DNA of 64,000 nt. Source: Rickettsiella endosymbiont of Aleochara curtula. Its GTDB lineage: Bacteria; Pseudomonadota; Gammaproteobacteria; Diplorickettsiales; Diplorickettsiaceae. Positions within the stretch are counted from its first letter, which is position 1, and every line of letters begins with the position of its first letter. The notes beneath the pieces are model-generated. The model made no database searches and was not told where the DNA came from. It saw only the letters and a list, made by a program, of their open reading frames with translations. This document shows positions 52,596 through 62,074 of this stretch, one piece after another. The position numbers and the translations under genes were made by a program. The DNA is taken from assembly GCF_964030935.1 (NCBI RefSeq), contig NZ_OZ034990.1, positions 932,001 through 996,000 on the forward strand, in the 5' to 3' direction.

Positions 52596-55439
52596 TTAAG
52601 CATAGTTTCTTTGTTCGCCTTTACCATCGGGGAGATTCTCGACACAGCGTAGACAAATCTCAGGATGTTTTGGATCTTGTCCTACATCGGAACGCCGATG
52701 CCAACAACGAGCACATTTTGTTTTTTTCCCTACCGTAGAAATGACATTTATTCCTAATTCTTCGGCATGGATGGTAAACGATGTAGCCTCTTTCGGTGGC
52801 TCGCCAGTCAGCAATTTTGCATCAGAAGTTATCAATACAAATCTAAGCTCATCCCTTAAAGCGGAAAGTATTTTATACAGTTGAGAATTTTCTTTGACAT
52901 GAAGTTCAACTTCAGCTTCTAGTGAAGAACCTAATTCCCCACTGATGCGTGCTTTTTCAATAACTTTGTTAACTTCATTGCGAATTTGTATGATCTCATT
53001 CCAGTAAGTTTGTCGATCAGTTTGCTGATAAATTGTTTGTAATGGATCTTCTGCAAACGAAAAAGCTAAAGAGTACCATTCATTTAAAAATACGCTTTCT
53101 TCATGCTTTCCTGGAAGATACTGCCAAATTTCTTCTGCCGTAAAACTTAAAATGGGTGCTAACCAACGCACCATAGCTTCTGCAATATAAAAAAGTGCAG
53201 TCTGCGCAGAGCGTCGTGCGACACTATTTTCTTGTAAAGTATATTGACGATCTTTAATAATATCTAAGTAAAATCCACCTAAATCACTAATACAAAAATG
53301 TTGTAATTTCTGATAAATACTATGAAATTGAAAATTCTCATAGGCGTCGATAATCTCATTCTGTAGTAGCTTCGCTCGTTCTAAAATCCAAATATCTAAA
53401 GACAACATATCGCTCGTTGGCACAGCAACAGAAGGATCAAAATCATGTAAATTAGCTAACAAAAATCGAATCGTGTTACGGATTCGTCGATAAGCATCTG
53501 CCGTTCGTTTTAAAATTTCATCAGAAACAGCTATTTCTTTACGGTAATCTGTTGAAGAAACCCATAAACGTAAAATATCTGCTCCTAAACTTTGTATGAC
53601 TTTTTCTGGAGCAACCACATTCCCCAAGGATTTAGACATTTTGTGGCCTTTCTCATCAACAGTGAATCCATGTGTCAAAACAGATTTATAAGGCGCTTGG
53701 GCGTTCATTGCCACAGAAGTTAATAAAGACGATTGAAACCAACCTCGATGCTGATCAGAACCTTCTAAATAAAGATCGGCAGGCCAAGCCAAAGCTGGAT
53801 TTTTCATTAAAACCGCATAATGACTGACACCTGAATCAAACCATACATCCAAACAATCGGTTAATTTTTCATATTCTTCTGCTTCATTACCTAATATTTC
53901 TTCTGGATTTAAATCGTACCAGGCATCTATGCCTATCTTTGCAACACGGTTTGCAATCTGCTCTAACAAGTTAAGACTATTCGGATGCAAATCACGAGAT
54001 AGACGATGTACAAATAGAGGAATAGGAACACCCCAACTCCGTTGCCTAGAAATACACCAATCGGGCCGATTGCTAATCATCGAGTCAATACGTGCTTCTC
54101 CCCATTGCGGAATCCAAGTAACTTGCTTGATAGCCGCTAAACTATCTTCCTTTAAACCCTGCTGCTCCATGCTAATAAACCATTGCGGTGTAGCTCGAAA
54201 GATTAAAGGAGTTTTATGGCGCCAACAATGCGGATAACTATGCTTAATATTTTCTTCTTTCAATAAATTTTTTGATTCTCTTAAGTGATCGATCACTAAA
54301 GGGTTAACTTTAAATACATGCTCACCTTCAAATAACGCTGTACCAGGTAAAAAACAACCTTTGCCATCTACAGGATTAATTAACGGCAATCCATAGTGTT
54401 GTGCAACACAATAATCTTCTATACCGTGCGCGGGGGCAGTATGCACCGCTCCGGTACCTGCTTCTATAGTGACATGTTCACCTAAAATAACGGGTACCTG
54501 TCGATGATAAAAAGGATGCTGCAGTATAACTCCCTCAAAAACCTTTCCTGTCGCGCAGCCTAAGCGTTTATAATCCGTTACTTGATAACGCTGCATACAG
54601 CTTGCTAATAAAGACTCAGCAATTAATAAACGTTCAGTCTCCGTTTGCACCAATACATATTCAAAATCTGGATTTAAAGCGACTGCTTCATTAGCCGGAA
54701 GCGTCCAAGGGGTTGTGGTCCATATAGGTATTACTACAGGTCCGTGGCCGGCTTCGTTAGGAATTCGGCTTAAAAAATCAGCATCATCAATAACTCTAAA
54801 CCGGGCATCAATCGCGGGTGAAATTTTATCCGCATACTCGACTTCTGCCTCTGCCAAGGCAGACCCACAATTAACACACCAATGCACTGGTTTAAATCCT
54901 TGTTGCAGATGCCCTCGGCTGATAATTTGTCCTAATGCGCGAATAATATTGGCTTCGAATTGAAAATCCATAGTCAGATAAGGATGATCCCAATCACCGA
55001 TTACGCCTAAACGTTTAAATTCCTCACGCTGGATAGATATTTGTTGACTAGCATATTCACGACAAGCCTGTCGGAAAGCTTTCGCTGTTAATTTACTACC
55101 CACCTGGCCGACTTTTTTCTCAACGTTTAACTCGATGGGTAATCCATGACAATCCCAACCCGGAACAAAGGGGGCATCAAAGCCGCACATCGTCTTTGCT
55201 TTCACAACGATGTCTTTTAAAATTTTATTAACCGCATGACCAATATGGATATGGCCATTGGCGTAAGGAGGACCATCATGCAGAATATATTTGGCTTTAC
55301 CGTGATTTTTTTCACGTAATTTTTTATAGAGCGATGAAGAATTCCATTGCTTTAAAATAGCCGGCTCTGCCTGCGGCAAATTAGCCTTCATGGGAAATTT
55401 AGTATAAGGAAGATTTAAGGTGTTTTTATAGTCAGTCAT
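52596..55439 (-). CDS. ileS: Isoleucyl-tRNA synthetase
   Basis: Charges tRNA-Ile and edits valine. I start at the ATG at 55439 (MTDYKNTLNLP...), preceded by GAGGTG; the frame runs 15 codons further but without homology. The 947-residue chain has GPPYANGHIHIGHAVNKILKD (HIGH), editing-domain TTTPWTLPAN and GTGAVHTAPAHG, KMSKS in DEKGHKMSKSLGNVV, the anticodon domain and the C-terminal zinc site CARCWHR ... CLRC. Typical bacterial type (E. coli 938). It heads the ileS-lspA run. Confidence 0.97.
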   Translation of the reverse strand: MTDYKNTLNLPYTKFPMKANLPQAEPAILKQWNSSSLYKKLREKNHGKAKYILHDGPPYANGHIHIGHAVNKILKDIVVKAKTMCGFDAPFVPGWDCHGLPIELNVEKKVGQVGSKLTAKAFRQACREYASQQISIQREEFKRLGVIGDWDHPYLTMDFQFEANIIRALGQIISRGHLQQGFKPVHWCVNCGSALAEAEVEYADKISPAIDARFRVIDDADFLSRIPNEAGHGPVVIPIWTTTPWTLPANEAVALNPDFEYVLVQTETERLLIAESLLASCMQRYQVTDYKRLGCATGKVFEGVILQHPFYHRQVPVILGEHVTIEAGTGAVHTAPAHGIEDYCVAQHYGLPLINPVDGKGCFLPGTALFEGEHVFKVNPLVIDHLRESKNLLKEENIKHSYPHCWRHKTPLIFRATPQWFISMEQQGLKEDSLAAIKQVTWIPQWGEARIDSMISNRPDWCISRQRSWGVPIPLFVHRLSRDLHPNSLNLLEQIANRVAKIGIDAWYDLNPEEILGNEAEEYEKLTDCLDVWFDSGVSHYAVLMKNPALAWPADLYLEGSDQHRGWFQSSLLTSVAMNAQAPYKSVLTHGFTVDEKGHKMSKSLGNVVAPEKVIQSLGADILRLWVSSTDYRKEIAVSDEILKRTADAYRRIRNTIRFLLANLHDFDPSVAVPTSDMLSLDIWILERAKLLQNEIIDAYENFQFHSIYQKLQHFCISDLGGFYLDIIKDRQYTLQENSVARRSAQTALFYIAEAMVRWLAPILSFTAEEIWQYLPGKHEESVFLNEWYSLAFSFAEDPLQTIYQQTDRQTYWNEIIQIRNEVNKVIEKARISGELGSSLEAEVELHVKENSQLYKILSALRDELRFVLITSDAKLLTGEPPKEATSFTIHAEELGINVISTVGKKTKCARCWHRRSDVGQDPKHPEICLRCVENLPDGKGEQRNYA

Positions 55440-55660
55440 GTTATTTACACCTCTGCTGAGGCTCACTGTAGGGCGTGTCGTCATTTCCCAGGATGATGAA
55501 CACCCTAGTCTTAAATTTAGAAAGGCTTAGAATAACATGCTTGAAGGGCCTAAAATATAGTCAAAATCGAAAAGGAACTAAATTTTATGAGATACAAACA
55601 TATTTTATTTAAAATCACTCACCTCCTCCAGAGAGGAAGCAGATCAACCCAAAAATATAT

Positions 55661-56110
55661 TTACTCTGCTTTACATAAGCCCGTCTGTAAGCAAGTTCCA
55701 CTGACATCCCAACGCAATTGACCATCTGTTTGATAAATGGGCGTTAATATATAGGTGAAATGGTCAATTTTATTAATACGGATCCTTTGCGATGTGACAA
55801 TAATTTGAGCATTTTTACCTACTTCAACAGTTGCTACATACCCTTTAGTTTGACTTTGGGCTTTAAAATTATCTGGAATTCCATTTTGACCTGGAGTACC
55901 GCAAGCCACTAAATTATCGTGTTCATGCATGCAGGTGGTGACTGCTAATTTGAACGGTGCAGTGGCTTGAATAACTTCCGCAAATTTAGCGCGATTACTA
56001 TAATTCTGATAACTCGGTATGGCTATAGCAGCCAAGATGCCAATAATCGCAATAACGATCATAAGTTCCAGTAAAGTAAGACCTGTTTGCTTTCCTTTTG
56101 TCGAATACAT
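55661..56110 (-). CDS. Type IV pilin (PilA-like)
   Basis: 149-residue prepilin with a short leader: processing after G in [19 protein letters not shown], so mature residue 1 is Leu rather than Phe and Glu5 is kept. The hydrophobic helix ends [18 protein letters not shown]. The globular part has two Cys pairs ([13 protein letters not shown] and GTCLQTGLC), the latter giving a C-terminal D-region loop. Major pilin or pseudopilin are both possible; no assembly gene is nearby. The strong Cys content favours pilin. Confidence 0.88.
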   Translation of the reverse strand: MYSTKGKQTGLTLLELMIVIAIIGILAAIAIPSYQNYSNRAKFAEVIQATAPFKLAVTTCMHEHDNLVACGTPGQNGIPDNFKAQSQTKGYVATVEVGKNAQIIVTSQRIRINKIDHFTYILTPIYQTDGQLRWDVSGTCLQTGLCKAE

Positions 56111-56327
56111 AAACCACGCCCTTATAAAATTGATAATCTAGTTTAACAAGCCGAAGTTGTTTAGACTAGTACCAACTCAATTTGAGGTAATTTTTGAAAA
56201 CGGTAGATCATTAAAAGAAAAAATATTTATGCTGATCCTTACCAGCTAAGCAGTGTAGGATTTTTCCTAAATGGTAAATTGCTAATAGTGCTTAAATTGA
56301 CTACAATTTGGCTCTTTCAATCACATC

Positions 56328-56403
<76 letters not shown>

Positions 56404-56412
56404 ATATTACAA

Positions 56413-57186
56413 TCACCAAAATAAATAGCGTGCACTAAGAAAGGCACTGCTGGCATGCAGATTAGCGTTTTTTAATGTGCCAATAGGCGTGAAAGTATTA
56501 TTGGTAAATACATTATCTACTTTATTTTTTCCAAAATTATCATAGAAATAACCCAACGATAACCAAAAATCATCTTTGACCTGATAATCTATACCTGCGC
56601 CCACATTATAACTAAAATCACTGGTTAGATTAGTCGAGCCTCCGAGCTGATTAGCAAAAGTCGAAGAATTTATGAATAGCTGACTAATCCTATTAAATGA
56701 AGCACCCAAACCTAATGCAACATAGGGCATAAATCTTTGCCATTTATAGATATCTGCTTTAGTCATCAGCAGCCAACTTTCCTGCTGCAACCGATAGTTA
56801 TAACTAGTTGGTGCTGGATCTACGCTAAGTGCTTGCGAAACACCGAACACATTGATAGGGGAAGTATAACGATGTTGTAATCCCATATTGACGCTGGGAA
56901 ACCATGGATTGTCGCGCGCCCATCGATAGCCTATTCCAACAAAGAAAAAGGGCGTACTGTAAGAATTACCAGTTTTTAAGTTTCCTAGCGCACTCCCACT
57001 TGGGGTAATTAAAAAACTATTACTGCTTGCATAATCGTAGGTCTTACCCACACCTAGATCAAAATACAAACGATGGGGATGGTAACAATGAGATTTAGAA
57101 TATGGAGTAGGCGCTGCGTAAAGTGTACTTGCGACCAAACAAAGTACGCCGCTCAAGACACTTCTAATTATCTTAGAAAAATTCAT
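56413..57186 (-). CDS. Outer-membrane beta-barrel protein
   Basis: 257 residues with a Sec signal (1-24, ending TLYAA) and alternating amphipathic strands consistent with an eight-stranded OmpA/OmpW-like barrel: YFDLGVGKTYDY, FFVGIGYRWARD, MPYVALGLGASF, FSYNVGAGIDYQV, WLSLGYFYDN and the final SSAFLSARYLFW, ending in an aromatic residue as outer-membrane proteins do. No OmpA C-terminal peptidoglycan domain is present. Its 3' end lies 10 bases from the tRNA-Thr gene (convergent). Function is unknown, perhaps a surface antigen. Confidence 0.8.
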   Translation of the reverse strand: MNFSKIIRSVLSGVLCLVASTLYAAPTPYSKSHCYHPHRLYFDLGVGKTYDYASSNSFLITPSGSALGNLKTGNSYSTPFFFVGIGYRWARDNPWFPSVNMGLQHRYTSPINVFGVSQALSVDPAPTSYNYRLQQESWLLMTKADIYKWQRFMPYVALGLGASFNRISQLFINSSTFANQLGGSTNLTSDFSYNVGAGIDYQVKDDFWLSLGYFYDNFGKNKVDNVFTNNTFTPIGTLKNANLHASSAFLSARYLFW

Positions 57187-57605
57187 TCCGCCTCCCTGGC
57201 AGTCTAGTCATAATAAGTCAAATATAGCTTAAAGCGCCGTAAATATGAATTGAATCAGGTAAATAAATACTATTGTCCAAAGCGCCTTGCGGGAGACGAA
57301 AAGGGATAGCGAGTTTGCTGTCTAACTGTTGAAAAGAAAGTTTGTGTACTACTTGGGTTGTCCATTTTATCTGTTTTTGCAGCAAAATTGTTTTTAAATT
57401 CTTTAAATCTGATGCGAATTTTATCTTTTAGAACACCCGATTCAGCTTCTTCCACTAAAAAAATTTGCACATAGTTTTAAATGGTTAGAGAAGATATATA
57501 ACTAGAGCGAATATCGTCTTCAGCTTGTTTGCTGCTCATATACAGATGGAAACTTTCGTTTTCTTTCACAGCTGGTAAATATTTCTTTAATTAAATAAGT
57601 AATAT
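57187..57605. other. 419-base gap with an interrupted coding-like stretch
   Basis: Minus-strand frame 57270-57590 is open except for one TAA at 57477-57479: an upstream part (AVKENESFHLYMSSKQAED ... SLTI) and a downstream part (QIFLVEEAESGVLKDKIRI ... ARRFGQ). It looks like a small gene broken by a stop. No other feature was found here. Confidence 0.4.
57270..57590 (-). pseudogene. Possible decayed small gene
   Basis: Two in-frame segments of about 37 and 69 codons separated by a single TAA. A GTG at 57470 could start the downstream part alone (66 residues), but no ribosome site precedes it. No family is recognised; composition is charged and unlike a membrane protein. It might also be a readable small ORF. 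Confidence 0.35.
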
Positions 57606-58487
57606 TTAAAATTTTTTAACATAAAAATGACAGTAAGGTTGCCTCTGAGTTTTTTCATAATAATTTTGATGATAGTCTTCTGCTTTCCAGAATTTTGTTG
57701 CCGGCGTGACTTTAGTAACTACTTTAAAACCTTTATTTTTTAAAATATCTATTAGCTTTAAAGCTATTTCTCTTTGATGTGGCGTGGTATAAAAAATTTC
57801 TGAACGGTATTGCTCCCCATTATCGGGCCCTTGTCGATTCAATTGTTCCGGATCATGAATTTCGAAAAACCGTTTAGCTAAGGTTTCATAACTAACTTTG
57901 CTAGGATCAAAAACAATTTCCACCGCTTCGGCGTGACCGGTAGCTTGCGTACAAACTTCTTCATAGGTGGGATTAGATGTATTACCGCCAATATATCCAG
58001 AAATTACTGAAGTAACCCCAAGTAATTGTTTCATTAAATGCTCCACGCCCCAAAAGCAACCTCCTGCAAAAATAGCCGTTTCAGTCTGAGGATTATTTTT
58101 GCTTGAAGTTTGCTGCAAATCTTTTGCAATTTCATTTTTAGGAGTAAATTCTAAAGATAGGGAATTAACACAATGCCGAGTATTTTTAGGCGTCAAACCT
58201 TCACCTAGAAAAATATGGCCAAGATGTGCGCCACATTTCGCGCAGGTAATTTCGGTACGACTGCCATCTGGATCAGGTACTCGTTTAATCGCACCTGATA
58301 TTTCATCATCAAAACTGGGCCAGCCACTTCCAGAATCAAATTTAGCTGAAGAATGATATAACAGTGCCCCACATTGTTTACAGGTGTAGTCACCTTTTTC
58401 ATTAAATCGATAATATTTTCCTGAATAGGCAGGCTCAGTGCCTTTTAACAAGATAACTTTTTCTTCTTCAGGCGTGAGTTTTTTCAT
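57606..58487 (-). CDS. msrAB: Peptide methionine sulfoxide reductase, MsrB-MsrA fusion
   Basis: Repairs oxidised methionine in both stereoisomers. N-terminal MsrB (about 1-120) has zinc CxxC pairs in YTCKQCG and ITCAKCG and the catalytic RHCVNSLSLEF; C-terminal MsrA (about 138-293) has the catalytic AGGCFWGVEHL, GYIGGNTSNPTYEEVC and GPDNGEQYRSEIFY. Order B then A differs from the more frequent A-B fusions. No signal peptide, so it is cytosolic. Next to peroxiredoxin, forming an oxidative-defence pair, though a terminator lies between. Confidence 0.95.
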   Translation of the reverse strand: MKKLTPEEEKVILLKGTEPAYSGKYYRFNEKGDYTCKQCGALLYHSSAKFDSGSGWPSFDDEISGAIKRVPDPDGSRTEITCAKCGAHLGHIFLGEGLTPKNTRHCVNSLSLEFTPKNEIAKDLQQTSSKNNPQTETAIFAGGCFWGVEHLMKQLLGVTSVISGYIGGNTSNPTYEEVCTQATGHAEAVEIVFDPSKVSYETLAKRFFEIHDPEQLNRQGPDNGEQYRSEIFYTTPHQREIALKLIDILKNKGFKVVTKVTPATKFWKAEDYHQNYYEKTQRQPYCHFYVKKF

Positions 58488-58585
58488 GATAATTCTAATT
58501 AAATCCCTAAATAATACTTTTATGAATTATAGGCTAAACCTAACCACATCACACTATCTACTCCATCTAACTTTTTGAAAACAAT

Positions 58586-58609
58586 AAAAAACCCGCCTAG
58601 TGCGGGTTT
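58586..58609 (-). terminator. Rho-independent terminator after the peroxiredoxin gene
   Basis: AAACCCGC and GCGGGTTT (58602-58609 and 58589-58596) form a perfect 8-base stem with a 5-base loop, followed on the minus strand by a T-rich run. It lies 26 bases after the peroxiredoxin stop and separates it from msrAB. Confidence 0.9.
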
Positions 58610-58634
58610 CTCTTAGAACCATTTTTATTGTAAT

Positions 58635-59189
58635 TTAAGCAACTTCTTCAAGGTTAATGGTTCGTTGACCTTTTTGCCAATTACAAGGACAGAGTCCTCC
58701 GTCTTGTAAAGCATCCAATATACGTAATACTTCTTCAGGATTACGACCCACACTTAAATCCGTCACCATAATAAAACGAATAATACCTTCTGGGTCGATA
58801 ATAAAGGTAGCTCGCTGTGCCACACCGGCATCCTTATCTAATATCCCTAAATTATTACATAATTCATGTTTGATATCACTCAACATAGGGAATGAAAGAT
58901 CGCGCAGATCATCATTATATTGTCGCCAAGCGCGATGCACAAATTCACTATCTGTACTGCCGCCTAATAATACGGCGTTACTTTCTTTAAATTTAGCGTT
59001 GAGATCATTAAATGCCACAATTTCAGTGGGGCATACAAATGTAAAATCTTTAGGCCAAAAAAACAGTACTAACCATTTTCCGGGATAAGAAGCATGAGTA
59101 ATCTCAGTAAAAGCCTTGTTAATATCAGTATCAACTGTGGCGGTGAGCTTAAATTCAGGTAATTTATCCCCTACTTTTAGCATTGACAT
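58635..59189 (-). CDS. Peroxiredoxin (AhpC/Prx1 type)
   Basis: Thiol peroxidase reducing hydrogen and organic peroxides. I start it at the ATG at 59189 (GAGGA nearby upstream), giving 184 residues. Peroxidatic Cys in WPKDFTFVCPTEIVAF; resolving Cys near the C-terminus in DGGLCPCNWQKGQ; the FIIDPEGIIRF segment is also typical. The short C-terminus with a second Cys (CPC) matches the Legionella/Coxiella AhpC2-like group. A separate reductase (ahpD or ahpF) is not adjacent. Confidence 0.92.
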   Translation of the reverse strand: MSMLKVGDKLPEFKLTATVDTDINKAFTEITHASYPGKWLVLFFWPKDFTFVCPTEIVAFNDLNAKFKESNAVLLGGSTDSEFVHRAWRQYNDDLRDLSFPMLSDIKHELCNNLGILDKDAGVAQRATFIIDPEGIIRFIMVTDLSVGRNPEEVLRILDALQDGGLCPCNWQKGQRTINLEEVA

Positions 59190-59356
59190 ATCGTTATTTT
59201 CCTCGCATTTCATTTAGTAATAGAGCGCCTGCAATTAATCTTCGCAAACATCTAGTTGGTAGCTTCTAGAATTCGACCAGACAGGTAATAAATCCATATA
59301 TACCTATATGTCTAGTTGTTGAAACTACACGGTCGATTATAACAGCCCCATGCCTA
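59190..59356. promoter_or_regulatory. Upstream region of the peroxiredoxin gene
   Basis: About 167 bases before the peroxiredoxin start. A promoter is expected, but I see no clear minus-35/minus-10 pair and no convincing OxyR site; short AT-rich tracts such as CATATATACCTATATG lie here. Confidence 0.35.
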
Positions 59357-60229
59357 TTAAAGAAACGATTTTTCTCTATCTAATTGATAGATATCTTCAA
59401 TGGGTTCTTTAGTAAAAAGATCCGTTATTAATTGAATTAAGGGTTGAATTTTCGCTGATGAAAGCATCGAGATAGAGGCCAAATCAGTTAAAATTTGATT
59501 TTTAAGCCCTTTTAGATGATTTTCTCTCTCAATAGAATTCTGCCAAAAATTTATGTTTTCATTATCACAGACATCATCTTGAATTTGGTAAGCTAAACCT
59601 ATGTTATTACCCACATTTTTTAAGGTTAAAAGACTATCCTCAGGCAGATCAGCGATAATACCGGGTAACTGAAAAGCTGCTAAGAATAACGCTCCGGTTT
59701 TTAAGGAATGAATGGTTTCAGCACTGGATTTATCTGAACAAGTAGAGTCAGTAAAATCCATAGCTTGTCCCGCCACCATCCCCCATGGCCCTGCTGCTTT
59801 TGCCAATACACTAAGCATTTTTACGATTTTAACCGCTGGTAAGGGGGCCTTTAAAAGCACATCAAAGGCCAAAGCTTGTAATGAATCACCTGCCAATAAA
59901 GCCATAGCCTCGCCAAATTGTTTATGGCAGCTAGGCTTCCCGCGACGCCAATCATCATTGTCCATACTAGGCAAATCATCGTGTATCAACGAATAAGCGT
60001 GAATTAATTCAATCGCACAGGCAGCATGATCTAAATCCTGTAGAGGTAGTCCGCAAGCAATTCCTAAAGTATAGATAAATAAAGGTCTTAAACGTTTTCC
60101 ACCATTTAAAACCGCGTAGCACATTGCATCATAAAGCGGTCTCGAAAGCGGAGAAGGATTTGATAAATAACCCGTTAATAATCGATTAACACGTTCTTGA
60201 TAGCTTACAAAATCAATTTCTACGTTCAT
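59357..60229 (-). CDS. ispA: Farnesyl diphosphate synthase (polyprenyl synthetase)
   Basis: Condenses IPP with DMAPP and GPP to farnesyl diphosphate for ubiquinone and undecaprenyl lipids. The 290-residue protein (E. coli 299) has GGKRLRPLFIY, the first Asp-rich motif HDDLPSMDNDDWRRGKPSCH, GQAMDF and the second motif YQIQDDVCDNEN. Its ATG overlaps the xseB stop (TAATG). The usual third member, dxs, is missing downstream. Confidence 0.95.
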   Translation of the reverse strand: MNVEIDFVSYQERVNRLLTGYLSNPSPLSRPLYDAMCYAVLNGGKRLRPLFIYTLGIACGLPLQDLDHAACAIELIHAYSLIHDDLPSMDNDDWRRGKPSCHKQFGEAMALLAGDSLQALAFDVLLKAPLPAVKIVKMLSVLAKAAGPWGMVAGQAMDFTDSTCSDKSSAETIHSLKTGALFLAAFQLPGIIADLPEDSLLTLKNVGNNIGLAYQIQDDVCDNENINFWQNSIERENHLKGLKNQILTDLASISMLSSAKIQPLIQLITDLFTKEPIEDIYQLDREKSFL

Positions 60230-60486
60230 TAGGTTAATTCTTCACTTACTTCAAAAGGCAGCAGTTCATTTTTCTGGTTGGTATCGGTGCTCATTAAAAT
60301 TTGCACCTTTTGCTCTGCATTTTTTAAAGTCAATTGACAATCCTTCAATAAACTCACGGCCCGACTAAATTGCTCGAGAGAATCTTCTAAAGTCGAATTG
60401 CCTCGCTCCATTTGAACAACAATTTTTTCAAGTTCTTGCAAACCTTTTTCAAACTGAAAAACCGCATTCTTTTTTGTCTTTGGCAT
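60229..60486 (-). CDS. xseB: Exodeoxyribonuclease VII small subunit
   Basis: 85-residue coiled helical subunit of exonuclease VII, working with XseA. It shows FEKGLQELEKIVVQMERGN and LEDSLEQFSRAVSLLKDCQ, the family hallmarks. It overlaps ispA by one base, the classic xseB-ispA pair. The large subunit is elsewhere. Confidence 0.94.
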   Translation of the reverse strand: MPKTKKNAVFQFEKGLQELEKIVVQMERGNSTLEDSLEQFSRAVSLLKDCQLTLKNAEQKVQILMSTDTNQKNELLPFEVSEELT

Positions 60487-60694
60487 GAAAGTGACCTCAT
60501 TTTTACCTATGCTTGAATAGCTGAAATTAAGCTACAGACTTTCAAACAGACGAAATAATTCTGACGATTATGAAAGCCTCATAAAGTGATGTCAAATAAT
60601 GGCAAGAATTGTTACCATATCCGTGGCATTACGAGGCAGTAATAGCCAGGAAAATCAGAAACATGAACTATCTAGTTCTCTAGGAAACTAATCG

Positions 60695-62074
60695 ATGTTT
60701 TTTAAAAAAATTTTAGTTTATTTTGGTTTAATATTCTTACCTTCTTTAGGTTGGGCAGGCAATGTCCATGAATATCATTTAAAAAATGGATTAACTGTAC
60801 TGGTCAAAGAAGACCATCGAGCACCCGTAGTCATTTCAGAAATATGGTATAAAGTCGGCAGTAGTTATGAACCTAACGGAATTACCGGCATCTCACATGC
60901 ACTCGAGCATATGATGTTTCGTGGAACTAAAAAATTTGGACCGGGTGTGCTTGAAAAAATTGTCTCAGAAAATGGCGGAGAACAAAATGCATTTACCGAT
61001 TCAGATTTTACTGCTTATTATCAAAAATTTTCAGCGGATAAATTAGCGCTAAGTTTTGAATTAGAAGCCGATAGGATGCGAAATTTATTACTACGCCCAC
61101 AGGATTTTCTCAAAGAAATTCAAGTGGTAATGGAAGAGAGACGCATGCGCGTCGACGATAATCCCCAAGAAATTTTGTTAGAACGACTTAACGCTGCGGC
61201 TTTTGTTGCAAGCCCTTATCATCATCCGGTCATTGGCTGGAAAAATGATCTGCAAAATATGACCGTTGAAGATTTACATAAATGGTATGAAACTTGGTAT
61301 GCACCTAATAATGCAATACTCGTCATCATCGGTGATGTAAAACCCAATCTAGTTTATCAATTAGCGCAAACCTATTTCTCTGATTTAAAACCTATTCCTC
61401 TCCCTAAAATAAAACCAGTAAAAGACTTGCTACCTTTGGGAGAAAAGCGTCTCATTATACATACGCCTGCACAATTGCCCTGGCTGGTGATGGCTTACCC
61501 AGTGCCGGTTATTAAGCAAGGTTTAAATAGTCAGGATCCTTACGTTTTAGATCTGATTGCAACATTATTATCAGGAGGTAATAGTGCTCGTTTTGCAAAA
61601 AATCTTATCAGGGACCAACAAATAGCTGCCGATGCTAACGCATTTTACAATCCCGTAAGTCGCATAGATAGTTTGTTTCTATTACAAGCCACACCAACAC
61701 CTGGACATACTTTACCAGAGCTTGAATCGAGTTTATTAAAGCAAATCAAGCAGCTGCAAACCTTTAATGTCAATACTGAAGAATTAGCACGCGCAAAAGC
61801 ACAAATAGCTGCTGACAAGATATACCGCGAAGATTCTATAACTACAGAAGCATATGAACTTGGAAGTTTAGCTGCAATTAACTTGCCCTGGCAAATAGGA
61901 CGAGATTATCTAAAGCATATTAATGCTATCACGCCACGTCAAATACAAACTGTAGCCAATAAATATTTGCTTGCCTCTCATTTGACAATTGCTTACTTAA
62001 CCCCCTTACCCATGAATTCAACTGATTCCGACTCTAATTCTTTATCAGTTATAGGATCTAAGCATGCACATTAA
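60695..62074 (+). CDS. M16 zinc peptidase, catalytic partner
   Basis: Exported pitrilysin-family protease: Sec signal (1-21, ending GWA), zinc motif HALEHMMFRGT with H68, E71 and H72 (the inverted HxxEH), and the downstream Glu ligand in VVMEERRMRV. 459 residues, one M16 N and one M16 C domain. Family members degrade small peptides in the periplasm. It overlaps the second M16 gene by 11 bases; together they form a likely heterodimer. Confidence 0.93.
   Translation: MFFKKILVYFGLIFLPSLGWAGNVHEYHLKNGLTVLVKEDHRAPVVISEIWYKVGSSYEPNGITGISHALEHMMFRGTKKFGPGVLEKIVSENGGEQNAFTDSDFTAYYQKFSADKLALSFELEADRMRNLLLRPQDFLKEIQVVMEERRMRVDDNPQEILLERLNAAAFVASPYHHPVIGWKNDLQNMTVEDLHKWYETWYAPNNAILVIIGDVKPNLVYQLAQTYFSDLKPIPLPKIKPVKDLLPLGEKRLIIHTPAQLPWLVMAYPVPVIKQGLNSQDPYVLDLIATLLSGGNSARFAKNLIRDQQIAADANAFYNPVSRIDSLFLLQATPTPGHTLPELESSLLKQIKQLQTFNVNTEELARAKAQIAADKIYREDSITTEAYELGSLAAINLPWQIGRDYLKHINAITPRQIQTVANKYLLASHLTIAYLTPLPMNSTDSDSNSLSVIGSKHAH

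Noticed and set aside
55440-55484. N-terminal extension of IleS by 15 residues
   Set aside because: A good ribosome site precedes the internal ATG at 55439 and homology begins there.
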